Positions 11,672 through 23,669 of a DNA stretch of 64,000 bases are shown here, in pieces. The stretch covers positions 7,115,501 through 7,179,500 of the forward strand of contig NC_054758.1 in the NCBI RefSeq assembly GCF_018143015.1, read 5' to 3'. The position numbers were made by a program, and so were the translations under genes. The stretch comes from Lytechinus variegatus. Lineage: Eukaryota; Echinodermata; Echinoidea; Temnopleuroida; Toxopneustidae. Position 1 is the stretch's first letter. Every line of letters begins with the position of its first letter. Below the pieces are notes generated by a model. The model was given only the letters and a program-made list of their open reading frames with translations, made no database searches and was not told the DNA's origin.

Positions 11672-11741
11672 TCACGTGGTTCCCAAGTCTTCAATGTTGA
11701 CTTGTTGGATTTCTTGAATGAAAACATCTGTTACACCAGTC
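11672..11741 (-). CDS. Candidate terminal coding exon
   Basis: On the minus strand a strong acceptor (T-rich tract ending CAATCTGCAG) precedes a frame reading TGVTDVFIQEIQQVNIEDLG, then TT and a TGA. The acidic, amphipathic residue pattern looks protein-like, but only 22 codons are present and no homologue is recognised. It could be the end of a minus-strand gene starting near 14.5 kb. An upstream exon must end in phase 2, which the 12794 exon does not provide in its best frame. Confidence 0.3.
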
Positions 11742-12793
11742 CTGCAGATTGAAAAAAAGAGAAAGAAAATCAATTAAATTGTCATGATTTATAACACATA
11801 AATGTTTTAAGAAAAAAAGTGAGACTATGCATATATATGTTTCTTCAACACATAACATAGGAAATCTTACTTCTACTAATTATAAACTTGTACTTCTATA
11901 AAGCATATCACTTAAACATGTTCTCCGCAGTTTACATACCACTCTCCATTCTAACTACATGTATACTTTGAAAAAATGTCAGAGATTTCTTGTAAATATC
12001 AATATATAAATTAACATATGTAAATTATATGAATTGTAAGAAAGAAAGTTGATATGTTTCGTTGCACAGAATTTTTTTGATCTGTAATTAAAAACGACAC
12101 TAACTATAATCTAAAAACAAAATTGAAATTGGGTTTTTTCAAAGGCAGGTCTATTTGTTGCCAAAAAAAATGTGTACAACCTCCAATATCAAAAATAATC
12201 ACTAACTAACTCACTCACTCTTATAACTGCTGTAGTTTGTATTTCTCTTTGTGGTCCAGTCACTGTTCTATTAGGCCTACTTCACCAATTATTTATCATC
12301 ATCAATCACCTCCATGGAAATTGTCAAACTGCATCATCCTATTAGACAAAATGTAAAACAAAAAAAAATCATAAATCTACAAATATGAAATATGAATATC
12401 ACACTAATCAAAAAATTAATTTAATAAAATGTAACTCATGAAAAATAAATATTGCTCTGTTCATAAACAAATAGGAAATAAAAGGCAATTTAATTACTAG
12501 TAGATCAAGGACATGACCTTGTTTTATAAATTTGCCCAAGGTACATAACTTTGGACATTGGTTCTACTTTAGACTCGAGAGCCTGTATATTTAAGAAGTG
12601 TATATTCAGTACAGATCCTAACAGTACCTCTTTGTGACTCAGATTATTTTTATTTAATGTAAACATGGTTAACATTCAATGCATGTAATGTATCTGTAAT
12701 TTTGAATGGGTTAGTTTAACTTTTATACCTGGATGAGAATCTGCGAAATGATGCATGCACTTATGATCATCATCTTGAATCATATAGGTAGAC

Positions 12794-12854
12794 CTCTATA
12801 CTGTTTTTCTTGTTCTTCAAACTCAACCTGTTTTTCTTGTTCTTCAAACTCAAC
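12794..12854 (-). CDS. Candidate internal exon with a doubled EEQEKQ coil
   Basis: The minus strand shows a pyrimidine-rich acceptor ending CACAAACAG, then two exact 27-bp copies encoding VEFEEQEKQ, then a possible donor at GAG/GTCTAC. The charged heptad-like residues suggest a short coiled coil. The exact 27-bp duplication could also be a simple tandem repeat that happens to stay open. A further possible 29-bp exon lies near 12312-12340 on the same strand. Confidence 0.25.
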
Positions 12855-13149
12855 CTGTTTGTGAAAGAAGAGAGTACAGTAATAAGGAGTGATATTTTTC
12901 ATGGCCGTATGTATAGGGGAGGGATTTGGGTAAGAGCTGAAATGTGAAAACCTTCATCAAAAAAAGAATAGCATGACATCCTTCAATTTTATTTTAGAAA
13001 ATGCACAAAACGGACATAGGTAATATTGGTTACTTCTGGCACTCACTTTCTGAATTTTAGGTTTCTCTAAATTTTTTCACATGTCAGCCCCCCCCCCCCA
13101 ATAAAAAAAGAAACATCTGCATCTTTTTATTTCCGAATCTTATTTCATT

Positions 13150-13760
13150 TGACTTTAACATTTCATCTCATGCACTAGGTCTAGATCTATTTGTAAGAAA
13201 GTATAGATCTAGTCCAAGACTCAGAGCTGTGCAACAGCATTCGCATATCTAAATTACTCGTAGGTCTAGATCTAGATAGTAACGATGGACTCTCGATCTA
13301 TCTAGACCTACAAAGTAACGCTTTGGTTCTAAACCGAGATCTAGGCCTATATGGATTTGATGTCTGACTCTGACTTTTATTCCAGGCTAAAAGTTTAAAC
13401 TTCATTGCCATTATTGACCAAGATTAGATCTAGTCCTTGGTCCACTGACACTGACAGGCATAGGCCTACTCGTACACGTAAATGGAGTCATTTAGGCCCA
13501 GACCTAGATCTAGGCCTAAATTACAGACCTAGTAGCCTAGATCATAAGCCCTGGGGGTAAGTTATGCGGGTTGGGAAAGTATAATTTAGATGACTAGATT
13601 TGAATTAGGATGGCCTAGAATTAGAAAGCATCGATGAATAAAAGTACCGTAACGGCATGAGTCTAAAATAATAAGCAACACAAGATCCTCTCTTAACCAA
13701 GTTAGAAATTAGATCTAACGTTAGGCCTATCTAGATCTAGGTCCTAGATCTATTGTCTAT
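13150..13760. other. Cluster of AGATCTAG / TAGGCCTA palindromic words
   Basis: Short self-complementary words (TCTAGATCTA, GATCTAGGCCTA, CTAGATCTAGG) occur every few tens of bases, far above chance for AT-rich DNA. No gene is visible. A similar cluster occurs at 57340-57610, there too just downstream of a candidate first exon. Confidence 0.6.
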
Positions 13761-14523
13761 TGATAATAAGACAAACATGCAGAGCTGCAGCATATTATTT
13801 CTTAGACAGGAATAACCGTCGTTTCTGGGGATTTATTCAACAATTTTTGACATTTTACTACGTTCAGCGGAACAACCAAAATAGAGAGACTGAAGCTTTT
13901 GGTCTAGTTATTTCTAAGACAGAGTCTAACTATATTTATAAATAACAATAAGTTAAAATGGGTGGGGGCTTAATGCAGAAGCCTGAAGTTATGCAAAATA
14001 AATTTGATATCTGAAACTGAAAGTGAGGATTGACACAATGACAGGCAATATATCTTCATCCACACTCCACTTCACAGTTTATTCCTGACTGGGTCTCGAT
14101 CTACTGAAGATAGATGCAGATCTCCCTCCATCTCCCTCTAGATCTAACGTTACAGTGTACAAAAAGAAGCTTCATTCTTCTTGTTTTAATCAATCGTGGG
14201 TTGGTCCTTGTTAATTGGAGGTGAACCAAACCGGCCCGAATTTCTCTCGATGCCCAATCGGCTAGGAGCTAGGAGCCCGTACAAAATACATGTGGTTAAC
14301 ACAGCGGCATAACCGCAACACTGCAAGCAACCTACAGGCTGCACTGGGCGACGATGACAATCTAACTTCAATTTCAAAGACCAAATTCTGCTTTCCTTTA
14401 ACAGAAGAATGATAGCAAACTCTCTAATTTGGTAGAGAAATAACCTATGATCACAAAATACAGTGTGAAATTCGTAAATAGTCCACTGAATTCATGTGGT
14501 TATATCAGTTTATACGTACTCAC

Positions 14524-14800
14524 CGGAGTGTTCGTAGGTCCTTTTTTGTGTGGAAAGAAAAGTTTCAGAATGAATAAATTAGATGACGTAATGAGGTCAA
14601 ATGAATAATTAATTCTGTAACACGATACCACTAGTATCGATGACAAAGAATCGGGGAAATCGCGTATTAATGACGCTCTTAGCCAATGAAAAGGGCGGAT
14701 TATGAATATATTTACGCTCATGAATGTCAATGGGGGCTTATTTTTGTCTTCAAATGATCGCGGTAGGCGGAGCCTAATCTGATATGTTTTGTGTTGAACG
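14524..14800 (-). promoter_or_regulatory. Candidate promoter and first (noncoding) exon, minus strand
   Basis: Reading the minus strand, CGAACACTCCG is followed by GTGAGTACG, a near-consensus 5' splice site at 14524/14523. The DNA just upstream (to about 14810) is locally richer in CpG than its surroundings (GCGCGCGCAG, ATCGCGGTAGGCGG) and has a CCAAT-like word. This fits a first exon of a gene using the candidate exons at 12.8 and 11.7 kb. No start codon can be assigned. Confidence 0.3.
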
Positions 14801-15744
14801 CGCGCGCAGCTTTCGGTCTAGTAATATTAGTCTGGTCAGTTAGCGGAATTATGTGGACACGGTGGACAAAAGCGTGATTTTTTCTCCAGACCTTTGTTTA
14901 TGTATAAGAATTAAGAATGGGGTATGCTCCAAAAAATCTGGCTGCAGGAACAGTGAAAAAATGGGTGAAAATGTCAGAATTTATGAGTTCAGATTTGTCT
15001 GGTATATAGACTAGCGCTAGTGCAAAACTCAATAGCAGTGCATTATTTTGCATTGGATTAGTTCTTGAATTCAGACCCTTTTTGAACAGATCTTCTGTTT
15101 GTCCTCGCATCTCAATGCACCAAATATCTGAATGAAGATGCTAACCAAGCCGAAGGGTGACGGTGGAGGGGGTTGAATGTTGGTGTGTGTGTACATATTT
15201 TGGTCTTGGGGTAAAGGTGTGCAAGACACATTTTTTGCATGTGTTGGAAATTGTGTTGCCATGGTAACAGTGTATTATTGCAAAAATAAGGTAAAAATCT
15301 TGCAGTTAGAACCACTTCCTCTGTTTTTAACCGATTCTCATGAAATTTGGCACACACATTGGTCTTGAGGTGAAGATGTCTAAGACACACTTTTGTGTGT
15401 CTTTCAGAAATCTTGTTGCCATGGTAACAACATATTATATGGTGAAAATTGGGAAAAAATCTTACAATTCAAACTGCTTCATCAGTTTTCAATCAATTCT
15501 AATGAAATTTGGCACACACATTGGTATTGAAGTAAAGATGTACTAGGCACTTTTTGTGTGTGTTTCAGAAACTGTGTTGTCATGGTAACAAAATATCATA
15601 TGGCAAAATTTAGGTAAAAAACTTGCAATTTGAACTACTTCATCAGTTTTGAACCAATTCTCGTGAAATTTGGCTCACACATTGGCCTTGTGGTAAAGAT
15701 GTGCAAGAACCTTTTTTTTGCATTTGTCAGAGAGTGCATTACCA

Positions 15745-15889
15745 GGGGCCCGTTGCATACAACTTTTTACCTGAGAAAACTCTGGTTGCTTTTGCCCTGT
15801 GTTAAAGTCAATGGCAGAAATCAGACTAACCTTAGTTTTCAGTTTTTACCAGAGTTTTCTCAGGTAAAAAGTTTTATGCAACGGGCCCC
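15745..15889. mobile_element. Palindromic MITE with GGCCCGTTGCATA ends and CCAGG target duplication
   Basis: GGCCCGTTGCATA with AACTTTTTACCTGAGAAAAC is mirrored at the right end. CCAGG stands on both sides of the pair of tips. The other arm of the host inverted repeat (about 19990) has the same flanks without the MITE, so this arm was filled after the arms formed. Confidence 0.8.
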
Positions 15890-16199
15890 AGGGTAGCCAC
15901 ATATGATAGCCAGAAATGAAGGAAAACTTATTGTGGATCAAACTTCCTCCCCTGTTTTTAGTCAGTGCTCATAAAAATTGGAAGAAATATTCATCTTAGG
16001 GTAAAGATTCATATTGAATTCTAAATGTCTTCTCTGCATTAAAATGTGGGGGTATTAATCACCTTCATTAATATTTCTGGGTTGGGGGGGAAGGGGCAGG
16101 ATTAGTCCTTTAAATCTGACATCAAAGAAGGTTAAAGGCAGTGGCCATTAGAAACATAAAAATGATAAAACACTCTTAAAAAACGCATCCCCTTAAGGG

Positions 16200-17843
16200 C
16201 AGGCGCGTAGCCAGGGGGGGGCGGTGGGGGCGGTCGCCCCCCCCCCCCAAAACGTCCCCCCCCAAAAAAAAAGAAGGGAAAAAAGAGAGGAGAAAAGAAA
16301 AAGGGAATGGAGGAAAGGGGAGAAAGGTAGCTTTGTGTTTTTTTTCTTTTTATTTCTTTTTTTTTCTTAAAAGAGAAACTCCATCACTCTTGCTCTAAAT
16401 TTATATATGAATTTTTCTTCCGTGCTGCGCGCGGTTAAATGACAATATTGCAATTCTCCATTGTTTCCCCCACCCTAAATTTCTCTAACCCTGTTTTTCC
16501 ACCTCAGGTATATATGTGTTTCCTACCGGTTAAAGTTAAAATGTATCCATTAGGGCATGGAATTAGAGTAAGGCTACGCCAAAGTATAGGCCTATGAAGT
16601 TATCTTTTTTTATATACTGATCGCGCAACTTCTGGTCGGGTCGGCTCCGGGCGGGTAAAATTTTATATCAATTTCCACCTCCACACTCTAAAAAATGAAG
16701 TGCTAATTTAGCTCTTAAAGAGCGTGTATAGTGACTGCACTTCGGAGTGCTGATTTGTCTAATTCAAATTTGAACTAGACAAATCAGCACTCCGAAGTGC
16801 AGTCACTATAAACGCTCTTTAAGAGCTAAATTAGCACTTCATTTTTTAGAGTGCATAAAGTCAACTTCTGCTTTTCAGCTCATTACCAAACAACCATAAT
16901 TCTGGGGCAAACCGGTTCCTAAAATTCGCGTCGTATTAAATAAAGAAGTACAATATAATTTTTTTATCAAATTATATTAAACTTCATGTCATTTCCCTTC
17001 ACATTCATCTCCTGCCCTGTTTTGCGCCCTCAGTTTGAAATGTTGAATGACACTTAAGTTTCTTTATTATTCAAAATGAAGCACTTCAGGATAAGTCAAA
17101 GAAATTAGGAATCCTCTTTTTTAAATTTAATTTCAATAAATCACAGAAGTTTAAACTTTCTGCGCACTATTTCCTCATAAAGAAGTTCAATAATCTTAGA
17201 AAATCATTTTAATTAGAGCCGATGGTGGTATTAGACGTATCTGCATTATTTTGATGAACTACACGTCCGCCCTTTGAAATTTCACAGTTTCATTGCTCTG
17301 CGCGGGGCTGAATATCTTTTTCCGGCATATATACACTTCTTCTCCTCTGTTTTGCGAGTCAAAGATATGCACTGTCGCTAAATTGTTTGTAATCAAATCT
17401 GATCTTTCCAAGGGATCAGTATTCAATATATCTTTGAGAAGACCCTTTAGTCGGGACCCTTTTCATGGCAAAAAAAACTGATAAAACGCTTTAGCTTCCG
17501 CGCTTCGCGCGAGGGTATTATTATTTTAATTTCCTCCAACGTATTCCTTTTTTGTGCGTTCACAATCACTTTTTGAAAACAAATTACGGTTCATGAAAAC
17601 AAATGTTCAAAATCACAATGAGTCAACTGAATTGGAGCTGAAATAGGCACTAGAGACAAGAGAGACGGCTCCTTTTCATTATAATTTATGAAACACCAAT
17701 AGCTTCGCGCTTCGCGCGGGAGGAGGAAACTCCCCCTCCCTGCACCACCCCCTAGGGAGCGCGCTTCGCGCGCTCTTTAAGTGTTGGCACGCTTCGCGTG
17801 CATTTACCGCCCCCTCCAAAATGAAATCCTGGCTACGCGGTTG
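16200..17843. mobile_element. Non-autonomous hAT-like element with 8-bp target duplication
   Basis: Ends CAGGCGCGTAGCCAGG and CCTGGCTACGCGGTTG are imperfect inverted repeats that start with CA. The 8-bp direct repeat CTTAAGGG lies immediately outside both ends (16192-16199 and 17844-17851), as expected for hAT transposition. Inside are CTTCGCGCG-rich blocks and a nested palindromic MITE (16684-16853). No transposase frame is present. It is inserted in the left arm of the giant inverted repeat; the right arm lacks it. Confidence 0.8.
16684..16853. mobile_element. Near-perfect palindromic MITE, CACTCTAAAAA variant
   Basis: Arms of about 80 bases starting CACTCTAAAAAATGAAGTGC and ending ATTTTTTAGAGTG differ at very few positions around a centre of AATTCAAATTTGAA. 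Related to the copies at 8212 and 47026. It is nested in the hAT-like element, so it is the youngest layer here. Confidence 0.85.
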
Positions 17844-19149
17844 CTTAAGGGCATATAGGCTGGAGGTACACTGGGTGAATATGAAACCTTCCGCTGAAGC
17901 AGAGGAGTTCCAACACTGGCAAGCAAAACAAAATGTGTACCCCTTCTACTTTCAACAGCTGATTTTCCAAACCTTAGTTCCACCTCCCCAAGATGTGCAC
18001 CCCTCCCCATACCACTTTTAGTTCTACTTCCCCATGCTCAAACCAGTCTACACCTTTGTCCCTCAGGGGTCAATGCATTTTTGAAGCTAGACATTACTCT
18101 TTTTTTTGGGGGGGGATGGGGTCTTTAGAAAATGACCTCATTAAAATTACAGTTAAAGGATTATGACTAGGAACTTAACCCCCCCCCCCGAAAAAATAGG
18201 GGGCTGATAATACTTTTTAGCAGAAAATGCCCCCCCCCCTTCAAAGGTAAGAAGAGTCCTTTGCACTTCAGACCATTCATTTGAAGCTTAATGCATTCTG
18301 ATTTGATAAAAAAAAATTTACAGTACCTAATTAACCATTGTTTATTTATATTCTCCTACTCAGTCTTTTATTCATATTCATATTCCGTTCCTACTCTTTC
18401 TTTTTAATTTTCACATCACTCTTGATTTTGAGCTTCACCATGCCATCTCCTTCTGTTTCCTGTCTGCTGTCTCTCTCTAAGTAATTGTTTTGTAAAACTT
18501 AATTGTATCACCTAGATGTTATGTTGAATATTAATGCTGAGTGCAGAAATAAAATCAAATAAAAAATAAAAGTATATTTTTCTGACATATTTTAAAGTGT
18601 ACCTTTAATTTTGCAACTAATTATTATAGAAATATAAATACATACAAAAATCTGCACTTGTTTTAGAAATTCACTTGCAAATCCATGACTCAGTAACATA
18701 CCATATCAAAAATATACCTATGTGCACAATAGATTTTAGCCTTATATTTTCTTTCATTTAATTTTTTCAGTATATTTCTGTGACAGCCCCTGCTTCATGC
18801 TTCAAATAAAACATTGATTAATTGGACACCGGAAACTTTTTTTTTTTCAAAGCAGAATGTTTGAGGCTTTAAATCAATATGCTGAAGTGTAAAGGATTTC
18901 CCTTTTTTTTTTTGGGGGGGGGGGGGTTAAGTCCTTAGTCGTTATAATTTCATTTTAATCTTTATGTGGCAATTTTCTAAAGCCCCCCCAAATAAAAAAT
19001 GTAAGGGGTGTTTTTTTAAGACTGTTTAAGTTCCTCATGGTCATGGCCTTTAACCTTCTATATTTTTATGTTGTCAGTTTAAGGACCTTCTCCGCCCCCC
19101 CCAAAAAAGCCTATAAATATTATTGAAGGTGATTAATACCCTGCGCTAT

Positions 19150-19850
19150 TATATGACGTTATAAAGGGGAATCAAACCCAAATAAACACTTGTTTTTAGA
19201 GGAAAATGAAAAATCAGACAAGTTTATAGGTCAAAGTTTGAACAATATCGGACAAACCATAACAAAGTTGTGAACATATTAAAGTTATAAACATTGGTAA
19301 TCACTATACCCATGAAGACTTCAAATTGACCGCATATGTGATGTCACAGTAATTTAAGAAGGCAAGGACCACTCTTCCATGTACTGGAATAATTAATTAG
19401 CTAAAATTTCTTTTTTCAAAAGTTTTACTTCAAATTATATCTTTCTTTCATGAGGACATAAAACATACTACCGGTTTATATTACGGCGCCAATGGAATAG
19501 GGATTTAGGAGAAAAACAAAAATCCTGATAACTACTAGTCTTATGGGAAAGTTTACATAATAGAATAATTTACATAGATATACATGTACATGTAAGTAAT
19601 GATAATTATATAAAATAAAATGCAGTGGCCAGCTATCATAAGCAAGTTGTCCTTGCGGCCCCACCCCTTGTCATAATTTACTTACCCGGTTGCCAATTTG
19701 AATTCTACATACTAGTAGCCTTAGGGATCTTAATTTTAAAGCAACCATAACTATATTCCGCTTGTCCGATTTCTGTAAAACTTTCACCATTCTTATTTTT
19801 TCTCCTTTTCCATGCACACAACATTATGACCAAGGCTTGATTCCCTTTTA
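19150..19850. repeat. Extra repeat block in the right arm of the giant inverted repeat
   Basis: The left arm passes directly from AAGATTCATATTG to GGGTATTAATCACC, while the right arm has about 700 additional bases between these points. The block carries GTGATGTCAC and CTTGTCCTTGCGGCCCCACC and has no coding frame. Probably a separate insertion; its ends were not resolved. Confidence 0.5.
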
Positions 19851-20943
19851 ATACTGAATATGAATCTTTACCCAAAATGAATATTTGTGTCAACTTTTAT
19901 GAGCACAGGCTGAAAACTGAGAAGTAGACTGATCCACAATGAGTTTTCCCCATATTTTTGGCTAAATGTGGTTACCAAGGCAATGCACTCTCTGACAAAA
20001 GGTTCTTGCACATCTTTACCTCAAGGCCAATGTGTGAGCCATAATTATTTCATGAGAATTGGTTCAAAACAACAACAAAAAAAAAACTGATGAAGTAGTT
20101 CAAATTGCAAGGTTTTTACCTAAATTTTGCCATATAATATGTTGTTCCCATGGCAACACAATTTTGGAAACACACACAAAAAGTGCCTTGTACATCTTTA
20201 CTTCAATACCAATGTGTGTGCCAAATTTCATGAAAATTGATTGAAAACTGATGAAACAGTTTGAATTGTAAGGTTTTTTTCCCCAATTTTCACCAGATAA
20301 TATGTTGTTACCATGGCAACAAGATTTCTGAAAGACACACAAAAGTGTGTCTTAGACATCTTCACCTCAAGACCAATGTGTGTGCCAAATTTCATGAGAA
20401 TCGGTTAAAAACAGAGGAAGTGGTTCTAACTGCAAGATTTTTACCTTATTTTTGCAATAATACACTGTTACCATGGCAACACAATTTCCAACACATGCAA
20501 AAAATGTGTCTTGCACACCTTTACCCCAAGACCAAAATATGTACACACACACCAGCATTCAACCCCCTCCACCGTCACCCTTCGGCTTGGTTGGTTATAG
20601 CATCTTCATGCAGATAATTATTTGGTGCATTGAGATGCGAGGACAAACAGAAGATCTGTTCAAAAAGGGTCTGAATTCAAGAACTAATCCAATGCAAAAT
20701 AATGCACTGCTATTGAGTTTTGCACTAGCGCTAGTCTATATACCAGACAAATCTGAACTCATAAATTCTGACATTTTCACCCATTTTTTCACTGTTCCTG
20801 CAGCCAGATTTTTTGGAGCATACCCCATTCTTAATTCTTATACATAAACAAAGGTCTGGAGAAAAAATCATGCTTTTGTCCACCGTGTCCACAAGTAGGG
20901 CATTTTTGACGCTAACAGACCAGACTATATATTATAAGGTCTT

Positions 20944-21590
20944 TGGTGCCAATACTTACAGAGCGCGCAAAGCGCGCTCCCTAGGGGGTGGGTGCAGGGA
21001 GGGGGAGATTCCCCCTCCCGCGCGAAGCTCTTGGTGTTTCATAAATTAAAATGAAAAGGAGCTGTCTCCTTTGTCTCTAGTACCTATATTAGCTCCAATT
21101 CAGTTGACTATATTGTGATTTTGAACCTTGTTTTCAAAAGTGATTGTGAACGCACAAAAAAGGAATACAATGGAGGAAATCAAATAAAAACCCCGCGCGA
21201 AGCGCGGAAGCTAAAGCGTTTTATCAATCATTTTGTTATCTAAGATATATTGAATACTTCGCTTGCAAAGATCAGATTTTATTACAAACAATTTAGCGAC
21301 ACAGTGCATACCTTTAACTCGCAAAACAGAGAAGAAGTGTAATTGCCAGGAGGAAGATATTCTTCCTCGCGCAGCGCAATGAAACTCTGAAATTTTAAAG
21401 GGCGGAAGTTTCATCAAATGCAGATATCTCTAATACCCCATCGGCTCTAATTCAATTGATTTTCTAAGATTGTTGAACTTCATTACAAGGAAAATAGTGC
21501 GCAAAAGTTGAAACTTCTGCATGTGAAGTGAAAGATGCCTAATTTCTTTGACTTATCCTGAAGCGCTTCTTGTCCCAATGTATTATTTGA
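20944..21590. mobile_element. Inverted partial copy of the 17.0-17.8 kb hAT interior
   Basis: GAGCGCGC..GCGCGCTCCCTAGGGGGTG, GGTGTTTCATAAATT, TGTGAACGCACAAAAAAGGA and GCGCGAAGCGCGGAAGCTAA match the complement of 17080-17790 with moderate divergence. It abuts the end of the giant inverted repeat. No terminal CGCGTAGCC motif is found, so it is a fragment. Confidence 0.65.
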
Positions 21591-22154
21591 CAATTTAAAC
21601 CATGGTCTAGACACCGAAATCATAAAATAATCCCAGGTGGATATTATATGAGCTTTGTCCATTTTAAGTACTTACAGCCATTTTAAACTAAGCCATCTTG
21701 GATTTTTGGACACACCAGCCCACTGGCTGCTTTGTAACTTGTACCAATATACTACTTCACCATCAAAACCATTAAAAAAAAACCAAATTAAAGCCACTTA
21801 AGTAAGTAATAGATGAATTTTGGATTTTTAGTCTCCTGCAGCCATTTTGGGCGCCATCTTGGATTTTCCTGGTATCCAGGAGTGCTAATATCCACGCTAA
21901 CTTGTATCAATATATTCGTTTACCCACTGGACCATGGATTATGAATCAAATAGGATTCTAGGGTGGATAATGAGTGAGTTATATCCCTTTTCATTGAATG
22001 GCGGCCATCTTGGACGCCATCTTGAAAATAACTACTTTCCCACATGCAGATTTTTGTAGATTTTTAGTATGTTATTCCTGAGGTCAAATAGTACAAAAAA
22101 CGGTTGAAAAATCATTTGTTGCAATTTGTTCCGGGTGAAACCATATATTGACCC
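21590..22154. repeat. Noncoding repeat with recurrent GCCATCTTGGAT words
   Basis: GCCATCTTGGATTTT-like phrases recur about every 180 bp (21690, 21850, 22005). The phrases CCCTAGAATCCTA and ACTCATTATCCACC recur in complement orientation at 59400-59450. This is a dispersed family shared with 59.2-59.9 kb; no gene is seen. Confidence 0.5.
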
Positions 22155-23345
22155 GTCTAATATACGTAATCGCCTTTACAAGTCACATTTACGCAGACCG
22201 TCCGAAGCTAACTCAAAAACAAATTAAGTATATCGAAACAAATTGACAAAATTAATTCGTATGTCACGTAAAATGTATTACGCTGATAGAATAAAGAATG
22301 CTAGTTCAAACACTTAATGCAACTTGGAAAATCATTAAAGAGGTAATGGGAACAAAGACAGACCCCCCCCCCCGCCCCCTACTGATGATATGACTCTAAA
22401 CGGTTTTAAAATTGACTCTTCCCTTCATGCAAATTCATTTAATTCATTTTTCACAAATGTCGAACCCGAACTTTCAAGCACTAATGCGCGTTTTACCGAC
22501 TATGTCCCCGAACCTATATAATCCATACTTTATATGTTTAAACCCTACGAACCCACTGAAATTATCAATATTACACGGTCTCTTAACAGTTCAAAATCGC
22601 ATGGACATGAAAGCATTAGTATGTCTCTTTTAAAACAAATAATTCACCCACTTGCTAATTCTCTTAGTAACATTTTTAATAAATCATTATCACAAGGAGT
22701 TTTTCCTGACTTATTCAAAATCGCCATGGTCAATCCAATTTTCAAAAAAGATAATCCTCATCAAATTAGTAATTATCGCCCCATTTCTCTTCTCCCAACT
22801 ATATCAAAAATCTTAGAAAAAATAGTATATAACAGACTTTATAAATTCATAAGCAAACACAATCTGCTCAATTCTAATCAATATGGCTTTAGGAAAAATT
22901 AATCAACAAACTTGGCTTTAATCCAAATCTATGATAAAACTACAAACGCCTTTGCTAACAAAGAACATGTCATTGGCATAAAGGCATTTGATAACTTATA
23001 ATCACGACATTCTACTCTCAAAACTTAATTATTATGGCATACGAGGTCAATCCCTCCTTTGATTTAAAGATTACTTAAAAATCGAAAACATTACGTCGCA
23101 TTTCATGCATTTAATGGTTATGACTCTGACCCACTTTTAGTTCATTGTGTTGTCCCCCAAGGCTCCATCTTAGGCTCACTATTATTTTTACTAGTGTCAA
23201 TGACATTATTAATACATCATCCATTTTATCTTTTGTATCATTCGCTGACGACACAAATATTTTTTTTCTCTCATACAAATCTCACTCCCTCATACAATAT
23301 TTTAAGTCATGAAATAAATAATCACAGTGGTTCGCATCTAGCAAA
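22155..23345 (+). pseudogene. LINE reverse transcriptase fragment, part 1 (Jockey/CR1/L2-like)
   Basis: Translation in shifting frames gives a typical non-LTR retrotransposon ORF2 segment: KMYYADRIKNA, WKIIKEVMGT, a stretch around SKSHGHESISMSLLK, then NYRPISLLPTISKILEKI and YNRLYKFISKHNLLNSNQYG, the RT fingers/palm entry. Downstream text keeps recognisable pieces near the catalytic region (a remnant of F-x-DDT at about 23245) and ends near WFASSK. The endonuclease part is missing, so it is 5'-truncated. Several frameshifts and stops show it is dead. It continues at 24375 and again at 42108. Confidence 0.8.
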
Positions 23346-23355
23346 AAGAATGGAC

Positions 23356-23560
23356 ATGTGTGCGAACGAGCGATCTGAATAAAGACAATTAAATGAAATA
23401 GTAATAAAAAGAAAAACGAACAAACAAAACTCTCATCTGATAATATTTGGAGAAATCGGGCGATGCCAAACAACCATTCATTTTTTAATGTTTTGTTAAA
23501 AGGGTTTCCGGGCTTAAAAATAATGTAAAATTCATTGAGCAAAATGCTGGATTTTTTTTC
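23356..23560 (-). repeat. Dispersed repeat, inverted relative to 42545-42960
   Basis: AACAAAACTCTCATCTG, ATATTTGGAGAAATCGGG, GATGCCAAACAACCATTCAT and CCGGGCTTAAAAATA match the complement of 42545-42960. The right copy has an extra 157-bp MITE, and this copy shows the empty site. It interrupts the LINE. Confidence 0.7.
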
Positions 23561-23669
23561 TTAATATATTTAATTATTGGTGAAAACATGCAGTTATTAT
23601 ATGCACATCGTCCTGAATAAGGTGGACTGATAATGAAGTTATTGAATTTTAAAATTTATCAATATTTTG

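Larger units (their letters stand above)
14812..20943. mobile_element. Giant inverted-repeat (foldback-type) element
   Basis: The left arm (about 14812-16199, resuming at 17852-18320) matches the reverse complement of the right arm (about 18830-20943). Landmarks in both arms are GTCTGGTC.GTTAGCG at the tips, TGTGGACACGGTGGACAAAA, AAAAAGGGTCTGAATTC, and four to five tandem units of about 120 bp containing TTGCCATGGTAACA and ATTTGGCACACACATTGG. The inner spacer is only about 500 bp (18330-18830) and has no transposase, so it is non-autonomous. The left arm is interrupted by a hAT-like element and a MITE; the right arm carries an extra block of about 700 bp. Superfamily not assignable from the tips. 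Confidence 0.75.

Noticed and set aside
20261-20847. 118- and 124-codon frames also found inverted at 15071-15390
   Set aside because: They lie in the tandem units of the giant inverted repeat, with frames on both strands and no domain.
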